A stretch of DNA of 14,796 bases from Cellvibrionales bacterium (lineage in GTDB: Bacteria; Pseudomonadota; Gammaproteobacteria; Pseudomonadales; UBA7434), in assembly GCA_018668095.1 (NCBI GenBank), contig JABIQF010000169.1, positions 1-14,796 of the forward strand, given 5' to 3'. Each line of letters opens with the position of its first letter. Within the stretch, counting starts at the first letter, position 1. This document shows positions 13,985-14,796 of the stretch, one piece after another. The notes beneath the pieces are model-generated. The model saw only the letters and a program-made list of their open reading frames with translations. It was not told the origin of the DNA and made no database searches. Made by a program: the position numbers and the translations under genes.

Positions 13985-14796
13985 CGTAATGACCTTCTAC
14001 CCGTGATGCCCGCTGCACGATCAGAAAAACGTTCTTTAGCTGGCTTCAACAAATCTAAAGCTAACAACCCTATGCTGCGACCGAGTTGCACAGGAAGCGA
14101 CTGCTGACCAAATAATTCAATTAAATTATGACTAAAGCCAATAGTTAGGTTCTGATCTTTAATCTGTGCCTCAGCGTAATCTTCTAGTAACGCCAAAGAA
14201 CCAATGTCCTCTTGTCGCTGAATCGCATTGCCAATACGCTCAACCAATGCGGTGACATCGCGAAGCGAAAGATTAAAACCCTGCCCTGCTACCGGATGTA
14301 AGGAATGCGCTGAATTACCCATTAAGACAATATGGTTTCTCGCCACTTCATCGGCAATGGTTAATGCGAGCGGGTAACTTTGTCGCTGACCAATTCGCTG
14401 AATGGTTCCGAGACGATGGCCAAATGCTTGTTGTAATTCGGCAATAAACGCATCATCGTCAAGCAGCGTTTTATCTTCAGCGCCTTCAGCTTGAGTAGGC
14501 ATAGTCCAAACGAGTGCGCTTCGATTTTTACTGTTAGGTAAATCAATTAAAGGTAAAAACGCCACTGCGCCATCGGCAACAAAACGCTCAAAAGCCTGAC
14601 CATTATGAGGCAACTGTGTTTGCACATTCGCAATGACCGCTCGTTGCGCGTAATGTTTAACACTCGCGGAAATACCTAAGCTATCGCGTAAACCCGATTG
14701 CGCGCCATCGGCAACAATCAATAATGAGGCAGTTATCGTTGCGGACTCGTTGCCCGCAGAAGGCCCTAAAGTATCAACGCCCGAAGTGATACTGAC
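13981..14796 (-). CDS. ubiH: UbiH-type ubiquinone-ring hydroxylase, 5' end beyond window
   Basis: The C-terminal 271 residues of a second FAD monooxygenase; the frame is open to the window edge, so about 130 N-terminal residues with the first FAD motif lie outside. The visible part has IVADGAQSGLR (the DG motif) and VLMGNSAHSLHPVAGQGFNL. The GN in place of GD is characteristic of UbiH, which hydroxylates C1 of the ubiquinone ring in the membrane-linked Ubi complex. C-terminal FSHNLIELFGQQSLP also fits. An internal TTG at 14721 is not the start, because coding continues upstream through it. It is the upstream gene of the ubiH-ubiI pair, with a four-base overlap. Confidence 0.92.
   Translation of the reverse strand, partial: VSITSGVDTLGPSAGNESATITASLLIVADGAQSGLRDSLGISASVKHYAQRAVIANVQTQLPHNGQAFERFVADGAVAFLPLIDLPNSKNRSALVWTMPTQAEGAEDKTLLDDDAFIAELQQAFGHRLGTIQRIGQRQSYPLALTIADEVARNHIVLMGNSAHSLHPVAGQGFNLSLRDVTALVERIGNAIQRQEDIGSLALLEDYAEAQIKDQNLTIGFSHNLIELFGQQSLPVQLGRSIGLLALDLLKPAKERFSDRAAGITGRRSLR

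Noticed and set aside
13620..14006. 128-codon plus-strand open frame
   Set aside because: It is antisense to the ubiI-type gene, whose motifs are clear; the antisense product has none.

Overview
The window looks like chromosomal housekeeping DNA from a moderately AT-rich gammaproteobacterium. The N-acetylglutamate synthase ArgA has the two-domain (kinase-like plus GNAT) form, and ubiH and ubiI-type hydroxylase genes sit together. The order secretion-type ATPase / argE / argA, with gcvH and ubiI-ubiH nearby, recalls from memory a neighbourhood in Pseudomonas and relatives. A marine lineage such as Cellvibrionales is possible but cannot be settled here. I see no tRNA, rRNA, CRISPR array, insertion sequence or phage gene.

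Left part (1-4970). A GspE/PilB-type ATPase gene runs leftwards off the window edge from a TTG start with a good ribosome binding site. A 382-base gap then separates it from rightward argE and argA, which form a two-gene arginine operon. A PlsC-type acyltransferase gene converges on argA.

Middle part (4971-9379). All genes here run leftwards: an HDOD-domain protein, an ATP-grasp protein of unknown substrate, a YfaZ-like outer-membrane protein, and an O-acetylhomoserine sulfhydrylase (metY type). The gaps hold several clear inverted repeats. The ATP-grasp protein is the least understood gene in the window.

Right part (9380-14796). A 616-base non-coding stretch precedes hemL (tetrapyrrole synthesis), which converges on gcvH (glycine cleavage H protein) across a strong two-way terminator. 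Upstream of gcvH lie yfbR (5'-deoxynucleotidase), a ubiI-type hydroxylase and a truncated ubiH, all leftward. ubiH and ubiI overlap by four bases. In E. coli the ubi genes are followed by gcvT-gcvH-gcvP; here yfbR takes the place of gcvT, and hemL follows gcvH instead of gcvP.

I did not find convincing evidence of a new multi-gene system. The items most worth a second look are the ATP-grasp gene, the Lys-rich reading frame at 1399-1571, the structured leader candidates upstream of hemL, the HDOD gene and gcvH, and the missing gcvT/gcvP.
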